Origin: Astrocystis sublimbata
Lineage: Eukaryota > Ascomycota > Sordariomycetes > Xylariales > Xylariaceae
Assembly (NCBI GenBank): GCA_022453515.1
Contig: JAJNNY010000103.1
Location: 1 to 64,000 of the forward strand
Direction of reading: 5' to 3'
DNA: 64,000 bases
Positions 11,378-21,811 of this stretch are shown in pieces. A program made the translations under genes and the position numbers. The notes beneath the pieces are model-generated. The model was given only the letters and a program-made list of their open reading frames with translations. It ran no database searches and was not told where the DNA came from. Numbering within the stretch: the first letter of the stretch is position 1; each line of letters begins with the position of its first letter.

Positions 11378-11907
11378 CTCCTCCCCCTCACCATCAAAAC
11401 CAACATCGGCGCCAACCTCACCTACACGCCCCTCGACAGTCCCACCGACTGGCTCCTAGCGAAAGCGATGCTCAACTAAAATGACCTGTTCCACGGCCAG
11501 ATCTTCCACCTGGCAGCCTCGCACGCCGTAGCCGAGATCGCGCACCAGGCAGCGCAGCGCCGCATCGTATGTCAGCTTACCACGCGGTAACGGCGCTTCT
11601 CGACCGGCTTATGCACCAAGCCTACGCGATCCGGCCCGTAGGCGAAGCGGTCCTGTTCAACGACGGGGGGATCTTCGACCGCATCTTCGCACTAACGAAC
11701 CAAGCGGTGCGGCTTTTCGCGACGCACTTCTACGCCTCCGCGGGATCTTTTGCGGGGAATTACTTCTTCACCGAGCTCAAGAAACGCGGGCTTGTCGAAT
11801 GCGACTACGGGGCCGCCGCCGAGATAGCGCATTTCGCGTTCTGGGAAGATGGGGAGAGAATTTTAAGAGTCATTCGAAATTTCGCAACGTCATTTGTAGA
11901 CGCCTGA
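11321..11907 (+). pseudogene. Lipoxygenase fragment with in-frame stop and frameshift
   Basis: Plus-strand sequence resembles the metal-binding region of fungal (manganese-type) lipoxygenases. From 11321 the frame reads [29 protein letters not shown], then TAA at 11477-11479, then NDLFHGQIFHLAASHAVAEI. The HxxxxH pair in FHLAASH corresponds to two of the metal ligands of lipoxygenase. The sense then moves to another frame around 11555-11575 and continues as LLDRLMHQAYAIRPVGEAVLF and FAGNYFFTELKKRGLVECDY to a TGA at 11905-11907. The C-terminal metal ligands and the whole N-terminal part are absent. The TAA would be CAA in an intact copy, again CpA to TpA. Lipoxygenases dioxygenate polyunsaturated fatty acids; this copy cannot. 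Confidence 0.65.
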
Positions 11908-12747
11908 CGAGATGAAAATTTACCGTGACTGAGAGCCGTAGCACACCATTCCTCATTCCAGCTATTGGCTACACCAAAGGAGGATCCCGAACGGAGGATG
12001 TAAGCCTACACTCCCTAATTGGACGTTGGCGTGCCCTGCCAACGCAGCAATACATCAGACGACGCCCGACTGATACCGCGCCCGACTAATCTACTGCCTC
12101 AGTTAAGTATCAGATCAACCTTGCTCGGAACTTCGTGTTTGATATACACGGCGCAGCCGACCTTGACCTCGTCGGCAGACAACACTGTAACGTAAAGAAT
12201 TAGTGAAGCAGCGCCGGAGGGGCTACCCTAGGTGGAAAAGAAATCTACGTAAAAAAAAAGAAAAAAAAACAAGCTCTCGAAAGGAGCCCTAAAAAGATAA
12301 AGGACCATATAAAAGCTATAGAATAGGTGGAAGGATTCTAGGGGCTTAGTTATAGCTATACATAGTAGAAATCCCGGACTATTGTCCAGCGGTATAGCCG
12401 TCAGCCAGCCCGGCTGTAGCCTATTCAGCCTAGCCTACAGCTGCCCGGCAGCCAGCAGGACTGCCAACCCTGTTGCATTAGCCTTGTCAACATGCGATAA
12501 GTTCCTTGTTGTGGGGACGGGCGGTATTGTTCGCTTCAATCGAGTTTAAAAGGTTGGGCAACCATGGACTCGTCCCAGCAGTCGTTATACAGATAAGCCT
12601 ATCCTCAAGATCCACCGCACTGATCAGATCACTAATTGCTGGTATGTTAATCTTGCAACTATATCAAGGCTCTTGCCTAAAGCTTAAATCATGCATAGAC
12701 ATAAACAACTCTCCCTCAAGAATAATCATCAAAGAACATCACCCACA
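11908..12747. other. Gene-free stretch with possible repeat relic
   Basis: No gene is seen. Positions 12240-12480 hold a poly-A-rich tract followed by TA-rich text with repeated TATAGCTATA-like words and alternating CAGCC/GGCTG words. This resembles a decayed, RIP-affected transposon relic, but no terminal repeats or protein traces were found. Confidence 0.35.
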
Positions 12748-12996
12748 ATGGCAAAAAAGGAAAAGACCAAAAAAGAATTGGACAAGGAAGAAAGAGATCA
12801 TAATGTTCTCATGGCACTTTCTGTCGTTCGGAGAGAAGAAGAGGACCACGCCAAGGAGGCTGCTGATAAAGCTTATGATCATCAACAGAACGCGGAACTT
12901 CCTGGTAACAACGATGCGGCCGACGATGCGCAGGAACATCAAGAGAATGCCGATGCACTGAAGAAGGCCGGTGCCTCTTATGGATATGCAGATTAA
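12748..12996 (+). CDS. Small highly charged protein of unknown function
   Basis: A single-exon frame of 82 aa starts at the ATG at 12748 in a good context (CACAATGGC). The product begins MAKKEKTKKELDKEERDHN and is rich in Lys, Glu, Asp, His and Ala. It looks soluble, helical and without a signal peptide; EEEDHAKEAADKAYDHQQNA could form a coiled coil or amphipathic helix. The composition resembles small hydrophilic stress proteins, but no family motif is recognised. It stands alone between a repeat relic and a hairpin-bearing stretch. The frame could be open by chance; the strong start context and biased composition favour a real gene. Confidence 0.45.
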   Translation: MAKKEKTKKELDKEERDHNVLMALSVVRREEEDHAKEAADKAYDHQQNAELPGNNDAADDAQEHQENADALKKAGASYGYAD

Positions 12997-13933
12997 AGGG
13001 AACGTAGCATGGTCTATTCTGTTCATCCTACCTGGCACCCTGGCACCCTGGCTACCGAGGTGGAGAATATCTGCAGCGCCTCCAAACAACAACGATAATA
13101 ATGTGGTCCGCCTATTTCTATCGGGGGTCCAGTATGGAATTTCTCAAGCTTCGCCTTCCCACTCTGTAAACATATTGGAAAGCTTCGCTTTCCAATAAGG
13201 GGAGGCCCGGATATCTACTAGTGGAGGTACGGGGGCCGGGCTTAGTGGCCGATCGGGTCTTGTGGTTCCAGTGCCTTAGATAGCCGATCTTAGCCCCTGT
13301 TTGCCTTTACTGTGACCCCCTAATTATCGTCTAGGGGTCCGATACGCGCCCGGCATCGCGCCCTTCGTGAACAAAGACATGTCATTTCCTATTCGATAAG
13401 TAACATGTATCGCAGATCTCATGCACTCGTCTCTTCTCATTTTCTTCCTCAAACAACAAAGACCTCAATCAGGGCTGATGAGACATAACCAACATATGTG
13501 GTTATCATCGGCCGCGAATAAGTGAGCGAGCATCGGAAGCAGCAGCGTCCATGCAAGGTAGTTTATCCCAATAACCCCTGTTTCCCGCCAAAGTCTAATT
13601 CTACAGAAAACCGCATACAAGCGCCCGCAGCGCCCTGGTCTAGATGACATAACTTTGAGTCACCGAAGGCAGCGTACCAATGTAACAATGATATTGTTTG
13701 GCATGCGCCCTTTGGGTCATCCAAAATACTGTTTTTTCCATTCAAGAGGTACTTCATGGGCTGCTCGTACTTGATTTCCCCCGCAGACATCTTCCACCGG
13801 CGTCTGACTTCATAAACCTAGTTCTTGGCTGCTCCAGTCAAATCTCCCCGCCCAGCACGGAATTCCCAACACCATAAACAATCCAAGAAAAGAGGGAAGG
13901 TTTTTCCGTGTTCAGAAGTATAGAGTTCTCACG
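12997..13933. other. Intergenic stretch with inverted repeats
   Basis: No gene is seen in about 940 bp. It contains a perfect 11-bp hairpin (13173-13197) and GACCCC / GGGGTC words in opposite orientation around 13315-13345. Together they may be the remains of a small mobile element. Confidence 0.35.
13173..13197. repeat. Perfect hairpin, 11-bp arms and 3-nt loop
   Basis: The arms TATTGGAAAGC and GCTTTCCAATA are exact reverse complements separated by TTC. A related word, AAGCTTCGCC, occurs about 30 nt upstream. It lies between genes and overlaps no supported coding frame. Confidence 0.8.
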
Positions 13934-15433
13934 ATGGCGTTCCTCAGCCGCCTATCAGGGCTGTTATTTCACCCAATAGTCAAAGACGACCCAGGCCCGC
14001 CTCCCGATGGCGGCACCCGTGCCTGGCTCCAGATCCTCGCCGGCCACCTGATCAATTCTCTCACATGGGGCTACTCGGCCTCCTTCGGCGTCTACCAGCT
14101 CTACTACACGACGAGCCTCTCGCTACCCGAGTGGCAGGTAGCTTGGATCGGCTCCCTCCAGATATTCCTGACCTTCTTCGTCGGCACCTTCTCCGGGCGC
14201 TCCGCCGACGCCGGCTACGCGCAGCACACGGCCCTGCTCGGCTCGATCCTCATCGTAGTCGGGACCTTCACCACCAGCCTGGCGACGACGTACTGGCAGA
14301 TCTTCCTCGCCCAGGGCGTATGCACCGGTCTCGGCATGGGCATGCTGTACATGCCGGCCGTGTCCGTCATCGGCTCGTACTGGAAGAAGAACAAGGCCAT
14401 GGCCCTCGGCATGGCCGCCTCGGGCAGCGGCACCGGAAGCATCCTCTTCCCCCTCGTGGTACAGCATCTGCAGCCGCGAGTCGGCTTCCCCCGCGCCGTC
14501 CAGGCCCAAGGCTATATCGCGCTGCTGTTCGCCGTGGTCATCAACCTGCTCCTGCGCCCGCGCCTGCCGCCGCGCAAAGCAGGGCCTTTGGTGGAGTGGC
14601 ACGCCTTTCTCGAGCCTGCGTACATGCTGTTCACAATCGGCGTCTTCCTGATCTTCTGGGCGCTGTATTTCTGCTTCTTCTACATCAACACCTACGCCAC
14701 CTCCGTCATCGGCCTGTCCCCCGAAGCGGCTGTCAATCTCCTTGTTGTCATTAACGCCGTGGGGATCCCGGTGCGGCCGCTGCTGGGATTTGCTGCTGAT
14801 CGATACTTTGGTCCCCTGCCTACGCTGGTCGTCTCGGCTGCTGTTCTCGGGATCATGTTGTACGCTTGGATAGCTGTTCACGATGTTGGTGGTTTGTACG
14901 CATGGTCTGTATTCTACGGACTGGCCACCGGGGCGACGCAAGGAAGTAAGTATACAGTTTTTACTCATTCGCTTGGTTATCTTCGGAAAAGGGGAACGTT
15001 GTTTGCATTGTTTCATTCACAATATGCTGATATTTGACCCTGAACAGTATTCGTCGGCGGACTAGCTTCGCTAACAACCGACCCTAGCAAAATGGGCACG
15101 CGTTTCGGAATGGTGTGCTCTGTACTCGCCTTCGCATCTCTCGCGGGTCCGCCATTTGCTGGTCTCCTGCTTCAGATTGGACGCGGAGACTTCACCCGAG
15201 CCCAGATCTGGGCCGGAACAGTCACTCTTGCAAGCAGCCTCTTCATCAGCGCGGCCAAATGGACGCAAATTAAGTCTGAACGTCGAAATCAAGACTTGGA
15301 GAAAGATTCTGAAGAGAGCCAAAAGCAAGAGAAAAGCAGCTCGGCTGATGGCACTGACCCTCGGAGCACGGAGGGAGAGTCGAGGAATGTGTCGCTGCTG
15401 CAGGCTTCTAAGCTTGGAGACTCGAAAGTGTAA
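13934..15433 (+). CDS. MFS transporter, monocarboxylate-transporter type
   Basis: Exons 13934-14945 and 15048-15433 join across a 102-nt intron (GTAAGT..CAG) to give 465 aa. The N-terminus has the PPPDGGTRAWLQILAGHLIN signature of fungal monocarboxylate-porter-like (MCT/MCH) MFS proteins, with the conserved D-G-G followed by the first membrane span. About 12 hydrophobic segments follow, including GLGMGMLYMPAVSVIGSYW and the DPSKMGTRFGM block of the second half. The C-terminal tail from about residue 395 is hydrophilic and rich in Ser, Glu and Lys. The likely role is plasma-membrane transport of small carboxylates or related metabolites; the real substrate cannot be read. Both halves are intact and the splice restores a conserved motif (GATQG-IFVGGLASL), so the model is firm. 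Confidence 0.88.
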
Positions 15434-16282
15434 ACAAACAACATGTTATATATCTGAAGTCTCTACAAGCAAAATAATTAGAACGTTTCTTAACCAGCAA
15501 TTCAACTTAGAGTTTCCCATCTGCCAGAAGACATTGTTAGTCGCCTGTCGCGTAGATTCGCCCCTAGATAGTTTATAGTCATGTACAGCTAGCTGGGTCT
15601 CTTCAAGAGAAGAACAGGTTGTGTTGGAGGGTGGGGTGAGACAACCTTAGACAAGACAAAGCACCTTCGCCCCCGCCTGGTTCTCAGGAGTAGCTAAGCC
15701 GCTAGTAACTTCGAGGAAGACAGTCTGTCACTATAGAAACAAGACGACAGGTAAGTCGATGCCAATAGGGTGTATGTATAGATGAGCGCGAGAATCACGA
15801 TATACTCGGTCTAGATTCATCAACACTTCTCATTATCGTCATCGCTTTTCAAGTGCTCAACCTAGCTTTTCATCATTAGATTAATCTTATCAAGGTCTTG
15901 GATCGTCGCCAATTTCGCGCGAATATGCCGCTAGGTACCAACAACCGAAAAAAGCATTCGATGCTCACTGTTGGTCTCAGTCACATATGCGCTATGCATA
16001 AACCCACCTCCACCAACGGGGATCCATACTAGTAGTAGGTGTGCTGTGTTAGGTGCGGTGACTTCGGGCGGAAAAGCGAGTTGGAAACAAAGAGCGGCGC
16101 GTCCAACAAGATTTGTATGAGTGCCAGTACCATAATTTACATCAGTGTCATCTTTTCTCACACGCCTCTCCTTTCTCAACAGTATTTAAAATCATCACGT
16201 ATCGTGAGACGGCCTGCCATCCCCAGATCGCAATAAACAGCAACAAGCGCGATAATTCTGCCCAGGCAGGTTGCAAGCCACC
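15434..16282. other. Intergenic stretch
   Basis: About 850 bp between the MFS gene and the GST gene, with no supported coding frame. The last 150 bp are the GST promoter and leader. Confidence 0.5.
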
Positions 16283-17139
16283 ATGACCACGTCTTCCTCT
16301 AAGCAAGAAGCTCCTTACGAGCTCATCTACTGGTACGTGATCCCCGGCCGAGGCGAGCACATCCGTCTCTGCTTCGCCGAGGCCGGCGTGTCCTACTCCG
16401 ACACAGCCTTCACCGAAGGCGGCATGGGCGTTGTTACCGCTCACATCAGCGATACCAACACTGGCGACGCGCTCAACCCGCCTCCCCTCGCGCCCCCCAT
16501 CCTCAAGCACGGCGACCTCGTGATCTCGCAAACGCCCAACATCCTGCAGTATCTCGGGCCTAAGCTCGGCCTGGCCGCGAACGGAGGCGAGGATATCTTC
16601 AGGATCAATGCCCTGGCGTTGACTGCGCTGGACGGACTCAGTAATGAAGTGCATAATTGCCACCATCCCATTGCTATTAACCTCTACTATGAGGACCAGA
16701 AGGAGGAATGTCTGCGTCGCGTGAAAGATTGGATCAAGAATCGCCTTCCCAAATATCTCGGTTATTTCGAACGAGTCCTCAGCGGGGGGGCGAGCGGGGA
16801 CGGCCCGTGGTTGTATGGTGGCGTGCTGACTTGGGCTGATCTGGTCTTGTTCCAGGTAGGTCTACTGCGCGCTTACTTGTTGATTGATTGTGCGTGCGCA
16901 TGTAACTGACATCCGATGCTTTGCATTCACAGACTCTCGATGGTGCGACATACTTCTTTCCCAAAGCTCTTGCGGCGGCGAAGAATTCCGGCAAATACGA
17001 CCGCCTCTTCCGCCATTATGAGGCGGTCAAGGCGCGGCCGCGCATCGCGGAGTACCTCGCAAGTGAGCGACGGCAGAAGTATTCGAATGATGGCGTCTAT
17101 CGCTACTATGAGGAATTGGATGTAGTACCTGAAGAATGA
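16283..17139 (+). CDS. Glutathione S-transferase-like protein
   Basis: Exons 16283-16855 and 16933-17139 join across a 77-nt intron (GTAGGT..CAG) into 259 aa. The first 100 residues form a thioredoxin-like GST N-domain: YELIYWYVIPGRGEHIRLCF carries the start strand and the R-G-E-x-I-R helix, and SQTPNILQYLG is the glutathione-contacting segment (the usual E-S is here Q-T). The C-terminal part is helical, with GPWLYGGVLTWADLVLFQ ahead of the splice, matching the conserved N-capping Asp of GST C-domains, then TLDGATYFFPKAL. It should conjugate glutathione to electrophiles in the cytosol. The ATG at 16283 has a good context (CCACCATGACC). It lies between two MFS transporters, an arrangement consistent with detoxification and export. 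Confidence 0.85.
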
Positions 17140-17632
17140 GAAGAATGAAATCTTGTTGCTCTGTTGTAAAGCGCTTGTTCAGATTGAAAATTTACGAGAT
17201 ATATGACGATTTGTCCACTGATTTCATAAAAAAAAAAGCAATTGATGATATATCTGCAGCGGAATCTCAATCATGACCCTACCTATCCTGCATTGATCCG
17301 GGGAAAGAGGATTACCGGCCATTCCCTGCACGGGATGAACACAGTTAGCTGCAGGCTCTGGGGAAGACCCCACGGCCCGCTAACAAGCCGGCCATCGCCG
17401 GCTCCCTCGGCGGGCTAGCGTCCCTTGTCACAAAGGGCCTACAAATTCGCTCCTTGGTGTAAGACCAACAACAGTGATTGGATCATGAGCAGTTTCTCCT
17501 CTACTTATAATTATCTCTAGTTTGCATTCTGAGAACAGTAAATACCCAATCGATGTAAAGTAGTCGAGTTAGATGACTCTACCTGGGAGAGATACTCCGT
17601 GGAATTTATCCTGACAGGGGGCATGAAAAACC
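17140..17632. other. Intergenic stretch upstream of the DHA2 transporter
   Basis: About 490 bp without a gene. It includes GC-rich paired words (GCCGGCCATCGCCGGC near 17385-17405) that could be binding sites for Zn2Cys6-type regulators, but no specific operator can be assigned. Confidence 0.35.
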
Positions 17633-19773
17633 ATGGCGACCGAGACAGAGACAGAAACAATCACTGCGCTTCAAAGCGCCATCATCACGCCCAGCCCGCC
17701 ATCTGAGCGAGACTCTAACAACGGCGCCGGGTACAGAGCACCACCAGCGTCGTCTGGCGACGACAGTGGCAATGATAACAAGCTCTCCGCCATGAGGACA
17801 GCTCTTATCATACTGCCTCTATGCCTCTCAACACTACTCTCCGCTCTCGACATCACCATCGTGATACCAGCCATCCCCACCATCGTCGCCTCCCTCGGCT
17901 CCGTCGCCGGCTACATCTGGATCGGCAGTGCCTTCATCCTCGCCAGCACAGCAACCACCCCTCTCTGGGGCACCGTCGCTGATATCTGGGGACGCAAGCC
18001 CATCATCCTCGCCGCCATTGCCATCTTCCTGGGCGGCAGCTTACTATGTGCCTTGGCGCCTAGTATAGATGCTTTGATTGCCGGCCGTGTGGTTCAGGGA
18101 TTAGGGTTAGTCTCTGCACCTCTCGCTTTAGATGTGATAATTACGCACACGGCATAACTCGTGAAGTAATCACCTGCTCACGTCTTTGCAGGTCTGCCGG
18201 CATGGGGACGATGGTCAATGTCATAATCTGCGATACTTTCTCCGTGAGGGATCGCGGTCTTTATCTGGGTTTCACCTCGCTGGCCCACGCGCTAGGAAGC
18301 GCTATCGGGCCCCTGGTGGGCGGTGCTTTGACGGAAAAGGCTGAGTGAGTTCAATCCCTGAGTCTGAGGGCACTACTCCCAAATCTAACGGTTCGATATC
18401 ATACCAGTTGGAGGTGGTGTTTTTGGATTAATTGTGAGTTCAATGAATAAGTAGTATCGCGCCGCCCCCTACTCAACACACAGCGCTGACATTGGTGATT
18501 CCGCCCGTGTAAGTGCCAATAGGAGGGACTGTCTTCATCATACTCTTCTTTTTCCTAAAGGTCGCTAATCCCGGTACGCCCATCATCGCCGGGCTCAAGA
18601 AGATCGATTGGGCAGGCGGCTCGCTCGTCGTCGGCTCTGTCTTAATGGTGCTACTCGCCCTCGACTTCGGCGACGTCGTCTTCCCCTGGACCTCCGCCCC
18701 CGTCATCAGCCTCTTAGTCTTCGGCGTCGTCGCCGGCGCCTTATTCATCGTCAACGAGTGGAAGCTCGCCAAAGAGCCCATCATCCCGCTCCACCTCTTC
18801 TCAAGCAAGTCGGCGGTTGCCGCCTACGGCGTGTACGTCCTCAACTTCTACGTCTTCATCGGCATGTTGTACTACCTGCCGCTCTACTCGCAGGCTGTGC
18901 TCGGCGCTAATGCGCTGACGTCGGGCGTCTATATCCTACCTCTGATTGTGGCAAGCTCGCTCGCCGCGGCTTTTGTCGGCTTCTTTATTCAGAAGACGGG
19001 GAGGTATCTTGGCGTCATGTACATTGGGCAGTTTCTGAGTATTTTAGGGGTTGGGCTATTTATCTATCTTCCGTTTGAAAGGAGTCTTGCTCGGCTCTTC
19101 ATCTTCGAGATCTTGTAAGCTTTCACTTCCTTGAACTCGTAATTACCAGCAGGCAGTTGCTAACATGCCTTGTGTTCAGGGTCGGGGTAGGTGGAGGGAT
19201 GAACATCGAACCGCCTCTTATCGCAGTACAGGCGATTAACTCTGCCCGGGACACTGCAGCCGTTGTGTCAAGTATGAACTTCGCGCGCTCTATCGCCATC
19301 GCCATTTCCATCGTCGTCGGCGGGGTTATCTTCCAGAACGAGATGACCGCCGCTAACCCGGCCCTCGTGACGCAAATTGGTGCTGAATTGGCTCGACAGT
19401 TCAATGGCGATCAGGCTACGGCCAAGGTAGACGCTATCAATGAACTGTCCGATCAGCAACAGGGCGTGGTGCGCCAAGCTTACTTCCGCTCTCTCAGGGA
19501 TGTGTGGATCATGGTATGTGCAAGATTACCAACTGCCTTCTGACTGGATGCAGTAGACCGGTGCTGACTAGGCCTTTTCGCATACAGTATGTGGCATTCG
19601 CAGGTTTATCGTTGCTCTTCAATGTATTTATACGCGAGCATCATCTCAGCACTGAGAATCAGGAGGCTGTGTTGGGTGCCGATCGAGAGAAGATAGCCGG
19701 GAATACTGATGGTGGCGTGGAGCTGGAAGTGTCACACGGACTGCAATTGCCGGGTGCAAGGACGGCGTCATGA
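17633..19773 (+). CDS. MFS multidrug/toxin efflux transporter, DHA2 (14-span) type
   Basis: Six exons give 590 aa: 17633-18105, 18192-18344, 18408-18433, 18514-19114, 19180-19513 and 19588-19773. All introns have GT..AG ends. The third exon is only 26 nt and, once joined, restores DWRWCFWINLPIGG, a hallmark of the DHA2 drug:H+ antiporters. Other family features are LDITIVIPAIPTI (span 1), WIGSAFILASTATTPLWG, GRKPIIL, RVVQGLGSAGMGTMV (motif C region) and LGSAIGPLVGGALTE. The N-terminal 50 residues are polar and cytoplasmic. The protein should sit in the plasma membrane and export toxic compounds or secondary metabolites. It follows a GST gene in the same orientation. The model is firm because every junction restores frame and conserved sequence. 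Confidence 0.9.
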
Positions 19774-20325
19774 ATGTATAGACGGACATTTATTTCATAT
19801 ATCTCATCAATCAAACTTGCTCAACCTCGAGTTCGGTGTAGTAAGAAAAAGGGTCATATACGGGAAGCCCAGATTGATATATTCCTTCTTAGTGAAGCCG
19901 GCAACAGTCAGCACCTCATGCGGCCAGGGGCAGCATACAACAGCATATTTCCTCTGCTCTTGTTGCGTCATACATAGAAGCTAGGCCTCCAATCGCGGGA
20001 TATGACCCTTGGGCTACGATATATCTATATATGTGCGCGTTGAGGGAGGCAGGATTGCGCTGTTTCTCGGCCAGTCACTTGTCCCAGGTTTCGCCAATGT
20101 CCATCACAGCTAAGTCCATGGACGTCAAAGTGTCAGCTCGCGGGAGAACCGAAGCGCGTATAATATCGCTGTCCAAAGGCGACACCGATATCTTTGCGGA
20201 ATAGCACATCCTACCTCTCCTTTATGTGAAGCGAGGGTTTTTTGTGGTAGAAGGTGATGGGAACCGATGATGTTGGAGAGACTCGACGTCCTCTGGAGAT
20301 GTCAAGTTGGTCACGGTGGCTCCTC
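19774..20325. other. Intergenic stretch between convergent genes
   Basis: About 550 bp holding the 3' regions of the DHA2 transporter (plus strand) and the second HET gene (minus strand). No gene is seen. Confidence 0.5.
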
Positions 20326-21811
20326 TCAGCTTGTGAAGTCGGGTCTCGGCTGCAACAATATACCTTCCCCATAATCCGTTACAGGTTTCAGTTGCACAGC
20401 TATTTCATCGCATCGAACCCGCTTGGCTACAACATGGGGAGGTGCCATCTTGTATCTGTAACGTATCTCGTCCACGCTGGTCGGCTGCAGGTGAATCGCA
20501 ATATTTGCTCGTCGGCCTTCTGCATCCCGCCTGTAGCAGTTCAACACGAATGGGAATTGCTCTTTCGCCTGTTTGTTGAGGCGATGCTTGACGTACATGA
20601 ACCCAATACCCGCAGGGATAAGGCCGATGATGGTAATCCACACAAACCCACAGGCATAATCAATTGCTTTCGTCTTGCTTTTATAGAGCTTCCTGCGAAT
20701 CGGTGCGCGCAGACCTTGCGGCGTTTGCACGAAGGAACGCGCGACGGTCTGATCAGTGACTGTTTCAATGTCGCCACACCCGGCGAACCACTCGGGAGAA
20801 GAGGCTATCAGACCCCATTCTCCGGGTGTCCAATCTCTTCTGACACCAAGTCTTGCCCCTGCGTTCGGATCTGGCATCTTCCAGGCAAACAGTGATTCGT
20901 CGAATAGATGCGTCGTTAATAGGATCTCCTGAAGACGCACAAAGGCACCGCGACCTTCTCCATATTGAGGCGTCATGGTGACACCAAAGATACCAACCAT
21001 GCTGTACGCCATATCTTCTTCTCGTGTAGTCGTACGGTGGGCCATCCAGCTCATCTTAGCTGCGATACACTGCAGTAGAAACGGTTACCATTGGGATCAA
21101 TGAAATTGCACTTTTACTGCTCGTCGTACGCGACCATGTCTTAGGCGGAGGTTTTCTTCCAGAGGCAAAAGATAATCGGTTTGCCTAATGTGGGGGACAG
21201 AGAAATCTGGAACTTACTGCTTCCCTGAAGTGCTCAGCTCCGGTGAGATATTCCGCTTTGATACCGGTGATGTGCGCGAGGGCATCTGCCATTTCTCTCT
21301 TGGTGCCGATATATGTCCAGCCCATATCGAAGAACTGCATTTCCGACGGGGCCAGAAGCTCTTGCAAAGTCCATCCCCGAGAGAACCACTCCGATGGCTC
21401 GTCACTATCTATGCGCTTAAAGGTCCCGGTACTAGTGATGGGAAGACTAAAATCTCTTCTCACGTCTGCCAAGTAGGTGATACAGAGCATTGCTTCGCGG
21501 TACCATTTAAACATAGAGTTGATCGACTCCGATTCCTCTGTCGCGCTGTTCTTGTTGATGCAGCAGGTGTCGATCCACATCCACCTGATGCCCTGATTCC
21601 GCGCAACCTCACACGCGCCACGAATCTTGTCCGCTTGAGGTGAGCTAAGCGGCCTCCTGCCTGTTCTGAGCTCAGCGACATGGCTCTCCAGATCGTCGAA
21701 TGTGATTTCCAGCCCTATCCAGCGGTGCGACAAGATTGCATAGCCCTCCTGGCGAAAACTATGCTGTGCGCCATTGCGCAACTCAAAGGAAGTAGTGTCG
21801 AGAAGACGCAT
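20326..21811 (-). CDS. HET-domain protein with a C-terminal membrane span
   Basis: Exons 21811-21218 and 21069-20326 join across a 148-nt intron (GTAAGT..CAG) into 445 aa. The start MRLLDTTSFELRN and YAILSHRW are typical of the HET-E/HET-D-like class; WMWIDTCCINK, FSRGWTLQELLAP and, after the splice, MSWMAHRTTTREEDMAYSMV complete the HET signature. No NACHT, WD40 or ankyrin tail follows. Instead there is one hydrophobic span at about residues 337-358 (YACGFVWITIIGLIPAGIGF) flanked by lysines, then about 85 residues. A membrane-tethered HET protein is inferred. Its role would be non-self recognition or regulated cell death. The junction falls inside a conserved block, so the splice is well supported. 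Confidence 0.88.

Noticed and set aside
14123..15016. Long antisense frame (297 codons) opposite the monocarboxylate-type MFS gene
   Set aside because: It is a codon-register shadow of a clear transporter gene and has no motif of its own.
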